Assembly (NCBI GenBank): GCA_028278625.1
Contig: JANQDY010000074.1
Coordinates: 4,391-68,390 of the forward strand
Reading direction: 5' to 3'
Origin: Thermodesulfobacteriota bacterium
GTDB taxonomy: Bacteria > Desulfobacterota > DSM-4660 > Desulfatiglandales > Desulfatiglandaceae
Length of the DNA: 64,000 nucleotides
Made by a program: the position numbers and the translations under genes. Below are positions 1-8,354 of this stretch, one piece after another. Under the pieces are notes generated by a model that was given only the letters and a program-made list of their open reading frames with translations, was not told the origin of the DNA and made no database searches. Every line of letters starts with the position of its first letter. Position 1 is the stretch's first letter.

Positions 1-518
1 ACCAGTATGGACAGGACAACGATAACAAGGACAAAAAAATAAAATGCCATGGGCTCCTGGATTGAAAAGGAAAGGGGACCCAGCCCCAAATCCGGTCTGA
101 AAACCCCTCTCAAGCCGTCATCACCGCCGGTCAGATCTCTTAGCTCAAAGATGGTAAAATAGATCACTTCGTTAAAAGCCAGCGTCAACATGGCAAAATA
201 GATCCCCTGTCTTCGGATCGCAACCCAACCAATAATCAGGGCGATGAGCGCACTGATCATCGCGGCGGAGAACATCCCCAAGAATATGTTGATATCAAAT
301 CGGACCAGGAGGATACCCATGGTGTAGGCGCCGGAGGCAAAAAGCGACGCGTGGCAAAAAGAGAGGAGCCCCGCGTATCCCAACATCAAATTAAAGGCTA
401 CGGCCAAAAGTGCAAAAATCAGGATTTCAGTGGCCAGTTCCGTAAAGGGAAAAACAAACGGAAGGATTAAGAAGATAATGACAATGATGGTAAATCGATC
501 CTTTAGAAAATGTGCCAT
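1..518 (-). CDS. livM: Branched-chain amino acid-type ABC transporter permease LivM (3' end beyond window)
   Basis: Second membrane permease of a Liv-type (HAAT) ABC importer, partnering LivH in the inner membrane. Reading leftwards from the ATG at 518 gives about 172 residues with no stop before the window edge. The translation begins MAHFLKDRFT and continues as hydrophobic segments, including the stretch LMLGYAGLLSFCHASLF, close to the GY.G..S.GH.A.F region typical of LivM, and a later TGGDDGL like the TGG..GL of the family. AAGGAG lies about 10 bases upstream of the ATG, inside the end of livH, so the two permeases are translated together. The C-terminal half is outside the window. The substrate cannot be told from the permease. 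Confidence 0.9.
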   Translation of the reverse strand, partial: MAHFLKDRFTIIVIIFLILPFVFPFTELATEILIFALLAVAFNLMLGYAGLLSFCHASLFASGAYTMGILLVRFDINIFLGMFSAAMISALIALIIGWVAIRRQGIYFAMLTLAFNEVIYFTIFELRDLTGGDDGLRGVFRPDLGLGPLSFSIQEPMAFYFFVLVIVVLSIL

Positions 519-533
519 GGCAAACAAGACTCC

Positions 534-1430
534 TTAGCGTTTTCCCAGCAATCCTTGGGGCCGAACGACCAGGATCAGGGCCATCAGTACGAACATAATC
601 ACATTTGATGCGGGGGGCCATATCAAGGAGGTTATCCCTTTTGTCAACCCAACCAGAACTCCGCCCAGGATGGCGCCGCCAAAACTCCCCATACCGCCGA
701 CCACCACAACGACAAAACTCCCCAACAAGACCGAAGTACCCAAATCCGGCTGAAGACTCCCGATGACCGGTCCCGCCAGAACCCCAGTGAGGCCTGCCAT
801 GGCCGCGCCAAAAGAAAATATCATGGTAAAGACCCTCCGGATATTGATCCCAAGGAGGTTGGCCATCTCTTTGTCTTCCGTCCCCGCTCTGATGATGGAT
901 CCATATTTGGTTTTTTCCAGGAAGAGCCAGATGGCGACCATGACAAGCGGGGTCACGATAAGGATAAATAGACGGTATTTCGGGTAAAACATGAACCCGA
1001 GGTCTACAACGCCACGCAAAACCTTGGGGGTCGGGAAACTCATGGGCATGGAACCCCATATGATAATGACCAGTTCCTGAATAATGAGGGCGAGACCGAA
1101 GGTGAGCAGAAGCTGATAGGTGACGTCTTGTCCGGACATCCGTCTCAACAAAAACAATTCAATGAGCATCCCGATCAAACCCACCACGATGGGTGCCAGA
1201 AAGAGCGCTATCCAGAAACTTCCAGTGCTGACACCAAGAAACTTTGTCAGGGCAAGCGTGAAGCTAAAGGCTGAATACGCACCCACCATATACATGGCAC
1301 CGTGGGCAAAATTGACGACGTCCAGCATTCCGAAAATAATGGTCAACCCCACGGCCAGCAGCCCAAGGACAATACCCCATACCAAACCGTTGAAAAGTTG
1401 TCCCAGGATCAGGCTTGTGCTCAAATCCAT
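534..1430 (-). CDS. livH: Branched-chain amino acid-type ABC transporter permease LivH
   Basis: Inner-membrane permease of the Liv/HAAT ABC family, 298 residues, the usual length. It shows the family segments GLLAVGLTIIFGMLDVVNFAHG near residue 22 and GGMGSFGGAILGGVLVG near residue 245, and about eight hydrophobic helices. The ATG at 1430 has AAGGAG eight bases upstream. It is preceded by the binding-protein gene with a hairpin in the gap and followed 15 bases later by livM. The rest of the operon (SDR and AbfD-type dehydratase) makes an organic acid or acyl compound as plausible a substrate as leucine, isoleucine or valine; that is inference. Confidence 0.93.
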   Translation of the reverse strand: MDLSTSLILGQLFNGLVWGIVLGLLAVGLTIIFGMLDVVNFAHGAMYMVGAYSAFSFTLALTKFLGVSTGSFWIALFLAPIVVGLIGMLIELFLLRRMSGQDVTYQLLLTFGLALIIQELVIIIWGSMPMSFPTPKVLRGVVDLGFMFYPKYRLFILIVTPLVMVAIWLFLEKTKYGSIIRAGTEDKEMANLLGINIRRVFTMIFSFGAAMAGLTGVLAGPVIGSLQPDLGTSVLLGSFVVVVVGGMGSFGGAILGGVLVGLTKGITSLIWPPASNVIMFVLMALILVVRPQGLLGKR

Positions 1431-1455
1431 CGACGTCTCCTTAATAATAAATGAA

Positions 1456-1482
1456 ACCTCCGGGGTCTCAGCTCCCGGAGGT
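1456..1482 (-). terminator. Hairpin between binding-protein gene and livH (partial terminator or mRNA stabiliser)
   Basis: A perfect 9-bp inverted repeat (ACCTCCGGG at 1456-1464, CCCGGAGGT at 1474-1482) with a 9-base loop lies directly after the stop of the binding-protein gene. On the minus strand it is followed by a T-rich but not pure T stretch. Such hairpins commonly raise the amount of binding-protein mRNA relative to downstream permease genes. Confidence 0.55.
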
Positions 1483-1493
1483 CTTTGTTATGA

Positions 1494-2735
1494 CTATTTG
1501 TCGCAAGGCAGTTTCAATTTCCAAACAACTGGGTTCTGTTCATAGGTCCTGTAAACTTCACCTGAACCAATGATTGTCAAGAAATCGTCAGGGTACTTCA
1601 TCTCACTGGTTTTTTTGGCCAGACCCAACAGGAACGGGTGAACCACCTGGTGATCAAAGGCACGGACGGTTTCCTTACCGGTAGGGCCGTCATATTTGTG
1701 CCCTTCCAGAGCACAGATGACCTTATTTACGTCCGTGCTACCGCACCGTTCCATGGCCCGAATGGTCTCCAGCGCGCCAACGAAGCATGCCGCCGCATAG
1801 TAGGACGGGACCGTTCCGTATTTCTTCTTGAATTTCGTTACGAATTCCTTTGAAAATTCATTGTCCACGGTGTGCCACCAGTGGGACCCCACGTACATCC
1901 CCTGAAGCGCTTCCGCGCCGATACCTCTGAGCATGGTCAACCCGTCCGCCGGAATCAAAACCATGGCTCTCTCTTTGGCACCGAATTCGGCTGTGGCACG
2001 AGCGCATTTGATCAAGGGGGACCCGTAGAGGTTTAGCATGATCACATCGGGCTTTGCCGACAACGCCTGGGTAATGGCGCTGGAGTAATCGCTCTCCTTA
2101 ATGGGGGTCAAGACATTACCGATCATTTTGCCGCCCAGCCTTTCCACCACCGTCTTGGCCTGTTTATACATGTCATGGCCCCAGGCGTAATCCATGGTGA
2201 TACTGAAGAACGTCTTGGCATCGGGAAATTTTTTCATGAATCCCGCAACGGATGAATTGGCGATTGCGTAATTGGAGCTGTCCCATCGGAAGGTGTAGCG
2301 ATTGACGTGACCGGCGGAAGTGAGCTGAGATGCCCATCCCTGGGTCCAGAAAAGGGTTTTGGTATCGGCGGCCACTTCCTGCATGGCAAGTTGAACGGCC
2401 GAGGAACATCCGGACTGAACGAACACGGGGTGTTCCTGTTCCACCACCTCTCTGAACTTGCGGACACCCACGGCGGGCTTTAGCTGGGTATCTCTTTTGA
2501 CGAATTTCGCTTTTTTGCCAAGGACTTTCCATCCCACTTGGTCCAGGGCGAGCTGAACGGCTTTTACGCCTTCATCTCCTGTTGCGGCATAGGGACCGGA
2601 CAGGTCATCTACGACGGCAAACACAATCTCATCAACGGCCGTTGCATTTGACAGACCGAAAGAAACAGTGAACAAAGCAAAGAAAAGGATGACAGATAAA
2701 ACAAAAAGACCGGATCGACACGTTTTTGGTTCCAT
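1494..2735 (-). CDS. Periplasmic substrate-binding protein of the Liv-type ABC transporter
   Basis: Captures the transported solute in the periplasm and delivers it to LivHM. The 413-residue product starts with a signal peptide (charged MEPKTCRSGLF, hydrophobic core VLSVILFFALFTVSF, likely cleavage near residue 32). The mature part begins EIVFAVVDDLSGPYAATG, typical of the type I periplasmic-binding fold (Peripla_BP_6, LivJ/LivK-like). Motifs such as SGCSSAVQLAMQEVAA and the DYAWGHDMYKQA segment fit this family. GGAGGG precedes the ATG. It sits between livF and livH, so the ligand is probably shared with the catabolic genes of the operon. Ligand identity is unknown. Confidence 0.92.
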   Translation of the reverse strand: MEPKTCRSGLFVLSVILFFALFTVSFGLSNATAVDEIVFAVVDDLSGPYAATGDEGVKAVQLALDQVGWKVLGKKAKFVKRDTQLKPAVGVRKFREVVEQEHPVFVQSGCSSAVQLAMQEVAADTKTLFWTQGWASQLTSAGHVNRYTFRWDSSNYAIANSSVAGFMKKFPDAKTFFSITMDYAWGHDMYKQAKTVVERLGGKMIGNVLTPIKESDYSSAITQALSAKPDVIMLNLYGSPLIKCARATAEFGAKERAMVLIPADGLTMLRGIGAEALQGMYVGSHWWHTVDNEFSKEFVTKFKKKYGTVPSYYAAACFVGALETIRAMERCGSTDVNKVICALEGHKYDGPTGKETVRAFDHQVVHPFLLGLAKKTSEMKYPDDFLTIIGSGEVYRTYEQNPVVWKLKLPCDK

Positions 2736-2833
2736 TTTCTCCCTCCATACTGGTTGCTGAATCTGTTTTCATTTCCAGGCCATCTCCCATTCAATTCGAC
2801 GTTATCTATCCACCCCCTTTCAAAAAGGACACG

Positions 2834-3529
2834 CTAGACGCTTAAGTATTTGTCCCGAATTTCTTGATTGGCGGCAAGCTCATCGTTGCTGCCGGTGTAT
2901 ATGATTTTGCCCTGATCGATCACGTAATGTCTGTGGGCGATTTTTAGCGTCATTTCGACGTTTTGTTCCACAAGGAGGATGGTGAGGCCCTCCTTGCTCA
3001 CATTGGAGATGGTCTCGGCGATCAATTTGATAATGATCGGTGCCAGTCCTTCACACGGCTCATCAAGAATCAGTAGGCTGGGATTTCCCATGAGGGCCCG
3101 TGCAATGGCCAGAATCTGCTGCTCCCCCCCTGATAGTTGCCAACCCCGGTTTTGTTTTCGTTTCTGAAGAATCGGGAAGAGGTCTTGAACGACCTCCAAA
3201 TTCCAGCTGCCCTTTCTTTTGGTCTGGACAGCGAGGTTCAGGTTTTCATACACCGTCAATGATGAAAAAATCCTTCGGTCTTCCGGGACCATCCCGATGC
3301 CCAACCGGGCAATCTCAAAGGGGTTTAGGTGGGTGATTTCCCGATTTTCGAAGATGATCTTTCCGCTCCTGGGGGGGCGGAGCCCCATGATGGATCTGAG
3401 CGTGGTGCTTTTTCCGGCCCCGTTGCGGCCTAGTAGTGTCAATATCTCTTTTTCCTTCAATTCAAGGGAAACCCCTTGGATGACGTAGCTTTCCCCATAG
3501 TAGGTATGAATATCCTTCACCTCTAACAT
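2834..3529 (-). CDS. livF: Liv-type ABC transporter ATP-binding protein LivF
   Basis: Cytoplasmic ATPase subunit of the Liv importer, 231 residues as usual for LivF. It has a Walker A GRNGAGKST near residue 35, signature LSGGEQQILAIARAL near residue 133, and Walker B SLLILDEPCEGLAP just after. The segment GIGMVPEDRRIFSSLTVYENL matches the LivF-type Q-loop region (usually GxxxVPEGRxxF). It starts four bases after the livG stop, with its ribosome site inside the end of livG, so the two ATPases are translationally coupled. Confidence 0.94.
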   Translation of the reverse strand: MLEVKDIHTYYGESYVIQGVSLELKEKEILTLLGRNGAGKSTTLRSIMGLRPPRSGKIIFENREITHLNPFEIARLGIGMVPEDRRIFSSLTVYENLNLAVQTKRKGSWNLEVVQDLFPILQKRKQNRGWQLSGGEQQILAIARALMGNPSLLILDEPCEGLAPIIIKLIAETISNVSKEGLTILLVEQNVEMTLKIAHRHYVIDQGKIIYTGSNDELAANQEIRDKYLSV

Positions 3530-3533
3530 CCAC

Positions 3534-4271
3534 TTATCCCCCCAGATATGCGCGTTTGACTTCCGGGTCTGCCTGAACCTCGGCAGGGCTGCCGCGTGAA
3601 ATGACCATCCCCTGATGCATTACGATCACCCTTTCCGAAATGCTCATCACCACGTTCATCTTATGTTCAATCAGTATGATGGTCAGTTCTCGAGCCAGTT
3701 CTTGAATGAAATCGATCATCTTGACCGTTTCGTCGGGCGCCATCCCGCTGGTCGGTTCATCCATGAGAAGGAGAACCGGATCCGTGGCCAGGGCGATCCC
3801 CACCTCCAAAAGCCGTTTGTCTCCGTGGGAAAGGTACTGGACTTGCTGATCTGAAAAAGCGGCCAGCCCGATCTTTTCCACGACGCTCACGGCTTTCCGG
3901 TCGATCTTTTTGAATTTGCGCACATGGTTAAGGAGATCAAAGCGGGCCGGGCTTCGGGATTGAACGGCAAGACGTACATTTTCAAAAACACTCAAGGCAG
4001 GGAACAGATTGTTCAACTGAAATGACCGGCCAATGCCCAGATGTGAGATTTGGTACGGCTTAAGGCCGCTGATCACATGCCCTTGAAAGGTGACGACGCC
4101 TGACGAAGGCTCCAGATGGCCGGAGATAAGATTGAACAGTGTTGTCTTCCCCGCTCCGTTGGGGCCAATGATGGAGTATACCTTCCCCTCTTCCACCTCC
4201 AGATCGACCTGCGATACCGCCTGAAGCGACCCGAAATTCCTGGTCAATAGCTCTGTTTTCAATAACGCCAT
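3534..4271 (-). CDS. livG: Liv-type ABC transporter ATP-binding protein LivG
   Basis: Second ATPase subunit of the Liv importer. It has Walker A GPNGAGKTTLFN, a signature of the LivG type (LSHGDKRLLEVGIAL rather than LSGGQ) and Walker B LLLMDEPTSGMAPDE. The reading frame also contains an upstream TTG at 4289, but the ATG at 4271 has AAGGGG about nine bases before it and gives the usual LivG length (245 residues), so it is preferred. It lies about 60 bases after the SDR gene on the same strand and just before livF. Confidence 0.93.
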   Translation of the reverse strand: MALLKTELLTRNFGSLQAVSQVDLEVEEGKVYSIIGPNGAGKTTLFNLISGHLEPSSGVVTFQGHVISGLKPYQISHLGIGRSFQLNNLFPALSVFENVRLAVQSRSPARFDLLNHVRKFKKIDRKAVSVVEKIGLAAFSDQQVQYLSHGDKRLLEVGIALATDPVLLLMDEPTSGMAPDETVKMIDFIQELARELTIILIEHKMNVVMSISERVIVMHQGMVISRGSPAEVQADPEVKRAYLGG

Positions 4272-4329
4272 AGTCAGCAACCCCTTCAAAACCGACGCGT
4301 TGTTTCAAATCCTGTTTCGAGCAAAACGC

Positions 4330-5079
4330 CTAAGTACCCATCCCTCCGTCAACCTGGTAGACAGAGCCTGTCACATATCCCGCACCCGGCGTCGCCAAAA
4401 AGGCCACCACTTCGGCGACTTCTTCCGGCTCCCCGCTCCTGCCGAGCGGAATGCTCTTTTCCATGGCCCTGATGTTCTTTTCAGTAAGTGTGGCGGTCAT
4501 ATCCGTCTTGATGTACCCAGGGGACACGACATTGACGGTGATGCCGGTCCCACCCAGCTCTTTGGCCAGAGACCTTGTGAAACCGATGAGTCCCGCTTTG
4601 ACGGATGTATATGCCGTTTCCCCTGGCCATCCTTTTAAAGCCATCACGGAACTGATGTTGATGATACGCCCCCATTTCTCTCTGATGATATGGGGGATGG
4701 CCGTCCGGCAGCAATAATACGTCCCGTTAAGCCCCGATTTTAAAACCGCATCCCAATGCTCGGGTGGGAGTTTCAAAATGGTCCTGGCCTTATGAATAAT
4801 GGCATTATTGACAAGGATATGAAGCCCTCCCATAGTTTCCATGGCCTGGGCCATCATGGATTCCACGTCCCGCATGTTTGAAACATCCGCCTGAATCGCC
4901 ACGGCGCTTCTCCCCATTTGATCGATGGCGCGAACCACATCTTGGGCCGCCTCGTGGTTGGAAACGTAATTGACCACAACGTCCGCCCCTTCTCGGGCCA
5001 GATGGAGGGCAACCGCACGGCCGATACCCCGTGAACCTCCGGTGACAAGGGCCACTCTCCCTTTAAGCGAAAGATCCAT
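4330..5079 (-). CDS. Short-chain dehydrogenase/reductase (FabG-like)
   Basis: NAD(P)-dependent oxidoreductase of the classical SDR family, 249 residues. The cofactor motif TGGSRGIG is at residues 13-20. The catalytic Ser is in NISSV, with Tyr and Lys in AYTSVKAG. C-terminal [10 protein letters not shown] and [15 protein letters not shown] are typical of 3-oxoacyl-ACP reductases and 3-hydroxyacyl-CoA dehydrogenases. The usual NNAG reads NNAI here, a minor deviation. GGAG precedes the ATG. Position between the AbfD-like dehydratase and livG suggests it oxidises or reduces a hydroxyacyl-CoA in the same pathway rather than serving fatty-acid synthesis; that is inference. Confidence 0.9.
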   Translation of the reverse strand: MDLSLKGRVALVTGGSRGIGRAVALHLAREGADVVVNYVSNHEAAQDVVRAIDQMGRSAVAIQADVSNMRDVESMMAQAMETMGGLHILVNNAIIHKARTILKLPPEHWDAVLKSGLNGTYYCCRTAIPHIIREKWGRIINISSVMALKGWPGETAYTSVKAGLIGFTRSLAKELGGTGITVNVVSPGYIKTDMTATLTEKNIRAMEKSIPLGRSGEPEEVAEVVAFLATPGAGYVTGSVYQVDGGMGT

Positions 5080-5135
5080 TGTTAATCTCCATGTTCAAGG
5101 CCACAGGCCCAAAAATATGCGCTGGGACTACATAT

Positions 5136-6569
5136 CTAATCTTCAATTCCCGCCAGGTATTTGGCAACACGCTTCTTTGACTCCAGATCATAACCCGAGC
5201 GGATGCCTATTTTTTCCATAATGGGGGAACCGCCACCATGGACACCTGCGTACTGACTCCATCCGGCCATGGCGGAACAAGAAAAATCCGAAATGAACCG
5301 GTAGAGACGGTGCAATTTCTCGGCCGATACGTCCGGCTTCCGGCTGATGTATTTTTCCAGATCAGGACCTGTTTCCGGATTCAGCCAGTCTTCTTCGGGA
5401 GGTAAGGTTGAGGGCAATCCACCGGCAATGGAGTTTAGTATGTCGTATTCATGATAGATGTTCATGCCCGCCAAATACCTGCCGGTGTTGGAATACAGAA
5501 ACTCGGGGGTATAAATCCCTGATGCGGATTTTTTGGCACGTGCCGCCGCGGCGATACCGGAGGCATAGATCAGTTCGGCGATGACCATCAAGTCCGTCAA
5601 TTCATCTACAATATGGGAAGATGTCCCGACCCCGTTATATTCGGCCACCAGGGCGGTGGTCCCCAAAATGATGTCCGTAATGGCCGGTTTGCAGCCGCAA
5701 TAGGAGTGACGGTGATAGCCCGCGAAGGTCAGGGCCAGTGGTCCGGCGAATTCCCATTCGCCACACATGAATACCCTCTCCCAGGGGACGAATACATCGT
5801 CAAAAACCACCACCGAGTCGGCCACGCCATAGCGGTTGTATGGGGCTTCCAGTTCTATCCTGGGCCTCGGTGCGACGATTCGCGATATGATTTTCACGCC
5901 CTCGGTGTCCGCGGGTATGGCAAATGAAACGGCCCAGTCTCCTTCTTCTTCCTTAAACGTCCTCGTGGGAATTACCAGGTGCTCGTCCACATAAGGCCCC
6001 ATGGTGATATGATTCTTGGCACCCCGCACCACAATCCCTTTGCTGTTTTTTTCCACCACGTGAAGGTATAGATCCGGATCCACCTGCTGTGAAGGTCTCG
6101 CTTTGCGATTACCCTTGGGATCGGTCATGGCCGTACTTCCCACGAGGTCATTGGCCTGATAGTACTTAGTAAACTCTAGAAAATTATCATGGTAGTGGGT
6201 CCCCTTGGCGTCATCAATGTCCTTGGTGATCACTCCGATGGCATTTAAGGTATCGGTGGCCATGCATCGCTGGGCACAGCCCCCAACCCTGTGGCAGCAC
6301 AGTCGCTTCATTTCCTGTTGCTTGTAAAGGTCATCAATACTCATATTCAGAGACGCAAATCGGTTGATCGCTTCACCGGTCAGGTGGGACCGGGTCACCA
6401 TCAGATCTTTTAGTTCCGGATCAGTGACCGAATCAAAGGTGACCTTAAGGGCATTGATGGGGAGTTCAAGTATGGGATCATCACGCCCGATTTTCCTGCC
6501 ATGGGCGTAGACGTTGGGTTTCATCTTCTTCAGTCTTTCAACATACGCTTCTGATGTTCTAAGGGCCAT
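5136..6569 (-). CDS. abfD: 4-hydroxybutyryl-CoA dehydratase / vinylacetyl-CoA isomerase family protein
   Basis: Flavin and [4Fe-4S] radical dehydratase family (AbfD), related in fold to 4-hydroxyphenylacetate 3-monooxygenase and acyl-CoA dehydrogenases. AbfD converts 4-hydroxybutyryl-CoA to crotonyl-CoA. The 477-residue product keeps candidates for all four cluster ligands known from the clostridial enzyme (Cys99, Cys103, His292, Cys299): CAQRC at residues 98-102, and His286 with Cys293 in YHRHSYCGCK, with the same internal spacings. The flavin-only monooxygenases lack these, so the dehydratase assignment is firm, although substrate may differ. AGAGAGGA precedes the ATG. It is the first intact gene of the operon, 42 bases after a decayed dehydrogenase fragment. 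Cytoplasmic and probably oxygen-sensitive, fitting an anaerobe. Confidence 0.88.
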   Translation of the reverse strand: MALRTSEAYVERLKKMKPNVYAHGRKIGRDDPILELPINALKVTFDSVTDPELKDLMVTRSHLTGEAINRFASLNMSIDDLYKQQEMKRLCCHRVGGCAQRCMATDTLNAIGVITKDIDDAKGTHYHDNFLEFTKYYQANDLVGSTAMTDPKGNRKARPSQQVDPDLYLHVVEKNSKGIVVRGAKNHITMGPYVDEHLVIPTRTFKEEEGDWAVSFAIPADTEGVKIISRIVAPRPRIELEAPYNRYGVADSVVVFDDVFVPWERVFMCGEWEFAGPLALTFAGYHRHSYCGCKPAITDIILGTTALVAEYNGVGTSSHIVDELTDLMVIAELIYASGIAAAARAKKSASGIYTPEFLYSNTGRYLAGMNIYHEYDILNSIAGGLPSTLPPEEDWLNPETGPDLEKYISRKPDVSAEKLHRLYRFISDFSCSAMAGWSQYAGVHGGGSPIMEKIGIRSGYDLESKKRVAKYLAGIED

Positions 6570-6610
6570 GGCTGTCCTCTCTTTTTCTGCCTGTTATTTT
6601 CAGTTGATTA

Positions 6611-6826
6611 TCAGGTTTTGCTGATGCGGCCTTGTCCAGGATTCAGGTCATTCCGCCGGATATTTGAAACACTTGTTCTGATGACGTTCATTGTCCCTAA
6701 TAAATTGATTTGCAGCACCTGATTGTATTGGGAAATGGATATGGGTCCGTTTTTCCCGACCACCTTTGCCGGTGGTGCTATGCCGGCACAGTTAACAGCG
6801 ATATGAATCGTCCCAAAAGACTCCAA
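6611..6826 (-). pseudogene. Remnant of an HSD10-type 3-hydroxyacyl-CoA dehydrogenase (SDR)
   Basis: A 71-codon reading frame contains only the middle of a short-chain dehydrogenase: HIAVNCAGIAPPAKVVGKNG followed by LQINLLGTMNVIRTSV. That combination (NCAG, then VxGK.GP, then NLxGTxNVIR) is characteristic of type 2 3-hydroxyacyl-CoA dehydrogenases (HSD17B10-like). The N-terminal nucleotide-binding TGxxxGxG part and the Ser-Tyr-Lys active site are missing. There is a stop two codons before the TTG that opens the frame, and the end reads into unrelated residues. It sits between the operon promoter and abfD, so it was probably the first gene of the operon before deletion. Confidence 0.75.
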
Positions 6827-6844
6827 TGTTTAGAACTCGCTTAT

Positions 6845-6911
6845 CCGACCGATTGTTCAGATCCCGACCCAGCGTGCCGACCAATTGTTCGGGCGCCGAC
6901 CAGTTGTTATA
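6845..6911 (-). promoter_or_regulatory. Array of near-palindromic operator-like repeats at the abfD/liv operon promoter
   Basis: Three copies of a 16-base motif lie at 6845-6860, 6877-6892 and 6896-6911. The best copy is CCGACCAATTGTTCGG (6877), which is self-complementary except for one pair. Copies one and three keep CCGACC and TTGTT. A fourth half-copy (CCGACCC) starts at 6864, giving start-to-start spacings of 19, 13 and 19. The third copy overlaps the -10 element of the predicted minus-strand promoter and the others lie just downstream, the place where a repressor would act. TetR-family operators often look like this; the regulator is not identified in the window. Confidence 0.55.
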
Positions 6912-6937
6912 TAAATCGGAAGAGCCACTAATGTCAA
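6908..6937 (-). promoter_or_regulatory. Sigma70-like promoter for the abfD-liv operon
   Basis: On the minus strand TTGACA (6937-6932) is followed by an 18-base spacer and TATATA (6913-6908); a TTATAT with a 17-base spacer is the alternative reading. Transcription would start near 6900 and run through the dehydrogenase remnant into abfD. No other good promoter was seen between the genes of this operon. Confidence 0.6.
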
Positions 6938-7264
6938 TAAAAAAACTTGGGTGCTCTAAAGGTTTCTGGGGATTGATTTATGATGTTGATATCATTTGGC
7001 TATTTGGCAGCCTGAAACAGGAGGGTGAAAACCGGGGACATCAATCGGCCTGTTGACGATGATCCGTCGTCTGTTCTTTCTTTGTGATTTCTTACATTAT
7101 CTCCAGGATTTGGATTCTTCTGACTGCAATGTTTCAAAAGCTTTAGGGTCGACGATTTAAAATGGCAGAAAGGTCATCACCCATCGATGAAAGAAGGGCA
7201 TGACACATTCTACATTTCGAACCCACCAACTTTTTTCATTCAATAAGTGTCCGTATGCACCCTT
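6938..7264. other. Non-coding gap upstream of the abfD operon
   Basis: About 330 bases between the operon promoter and the end of the DUF2950 gene. Short reading frames here have no protein-like composition and no ribosome sites. No RNA gene or clear terminator was recognised. Confidence 0.5.
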
Positions 7265-8281
7265 TCATTGGGATTCGGTCATCTTGTCCGCCGTTCTGAC
7301 CCGTTCCCATCCGTCCCCGGGATTGAAAAGGGTGATGGCTTTGGCCTCGGCCGGGGTATTTTCCCCCAGGTCTTTTTCGTAGACCTGGCCTTCGTGGTTC
7401 GTTATGAAGGTCATGATCCCCGAGGCCCCATACTGGGCGGGATAGGCCACCAGGCCGAACCCGCCGATCATCCGGTCTCCCACGCGGTAATCATAGGCCC
7501 CGCCCCGCGCATCCTTCCCCTGTGCCTTCAGGATCCGGAACAGGTAACCGTGGTAAGGGTGAGGCTTTCCATCCATCTTTCCGGACTTGTACCCCGACGC
7601 TTGGGCTTCGGCCACAAGACGTCCCAGGGGGCTCGGTACCTCGCCTTTCTCCGTCTTCCAGTAAAGGCTGTTTTTCTTCCCCGGTTCCCCGGCAAACCGC
7701 TGGGCATACTCAGTGCGACCGTCGCCGTTCCAGTCTTTTGACGCGTATTCCCGCTGGGCGTCCACATAGGCCAGGCAGACCTGGATGGTGCTCAGTTCGT
7801 TGCGCCCGATCCTCCGGGCAAGAATTTCCTTTTTCCCCTCCTCGGTATCGAACCGCCAGCCGTCATCCGTCCTCACGATGGGAATGGAAAAGGGCCATCC
7901 GTTATTTCCCACAATGAGGATCATCTTTTGCTCCCCTTCGGCCTTGAGCAGGTGCTTTTCCTTGAAGCGTTCAAGGAAGTGATTCCGGTCGATTCGGTCG
8001 GAGACCGGGTCTCCAGATGCCACCAATTGGTCGCTTCCGGGGCCGAATACGGCCAGAAGCGTCGCCGTATCGTCTGACGCCAGCGCTTCGGCCATGGTCC
8101 TGACGGCTACTTCGGCCGACGGGAAGTAGCGTTGCGTGGTCTCCGCCGTTGCGGACAGGGAAGCGCCTGTGAATAGCATCACCATCATCCATATCGCCAT
8201 CGCTTTCAATAGCGCGGCATCCTTACCGTTTCCCTCTGCGGGGAGGAGATTCCGGTTTGTTTTGTCCCTGCACGATGCCAT
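7265..8281 (-). CDS. DUF2950 family exported protein
   Basis: Function unknown; the DUF2950 family is often encoded next to DUF3300 proteins, as here. The reading frame is open much further upstream, but AAGGAGG eight bases before the ATG at 8281 decides the start and gives 338 residues. The N-terminus has a hydrophobic export signal (LLKAMAIWMMVMLFTGASLSA, cut after about residue 37). Later segments include YFPSAEVAVRTMAEAL, WPFSIPIV, HPYHGYLFRILKAQG, GGFGLVAYPAQYGASG and a C-terminal TFITNHEGQVYEKDLG, all typical of DUF2950. Likely periplasmic. It starts 73 bases after the stop of the DUF3300 gene on the same strand. Confidence 0.85.
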   Translation of the reverse strand: MASCRDKTNRNLLPAEGNGKDAALLKAMAIWMMVMLFTGASLSATAETTQRYFPSAEVAVRTMAEALASDDTATLLAVFGPGSDQLVASGDPVSDRIDRNHFLERFKEKHLLKAEGEQKMILIVGNNGWPFSIPIVRTDDGWRFDTEEGKKEILARRIGRNELSTIQVCLAYVDAQREYASKDWNGDGRTEYAQRFAGEPGKKNSLYWKTEKGEVPSPLGRLVAEAQASGYKSGKMDGKPHPYHGYLFRILKAQGKDARGGAYDYRVGDRMIGGFGLVAYPAQYGASGIMTFITNHEGQVYEKDLGENTPAEAKAITLFNPGDGWERVRTADKMTESQ

Positions 8282-8354
8282 GATCGATTCCTCCTTCATA
8301 GGTAGTCCTTGGGCATTATCACGAGAAGGTTGTTCCCTTTGAAACCTTCGGTGT

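Noticed and set aside
427..1059. 210-codon frame on the minus strand overlapping livH and livM.
   Set aside because: Out of frame with both permeases, Gly/Arg/His-rich, no start signal.
5136..6569. 4-hydroxyphenylacetate 3-monooxygenase (HpaB).
   Set aside because: Same fold family, but all four Fe-S cluster ligands of the dehydratase branch are present.
6845..6911. CRISPR-like repeat array.
   Set aside because: Copies are only 16 bases with spacings of 13-32 bases and overlap a promoter; an operator cluster fits better.
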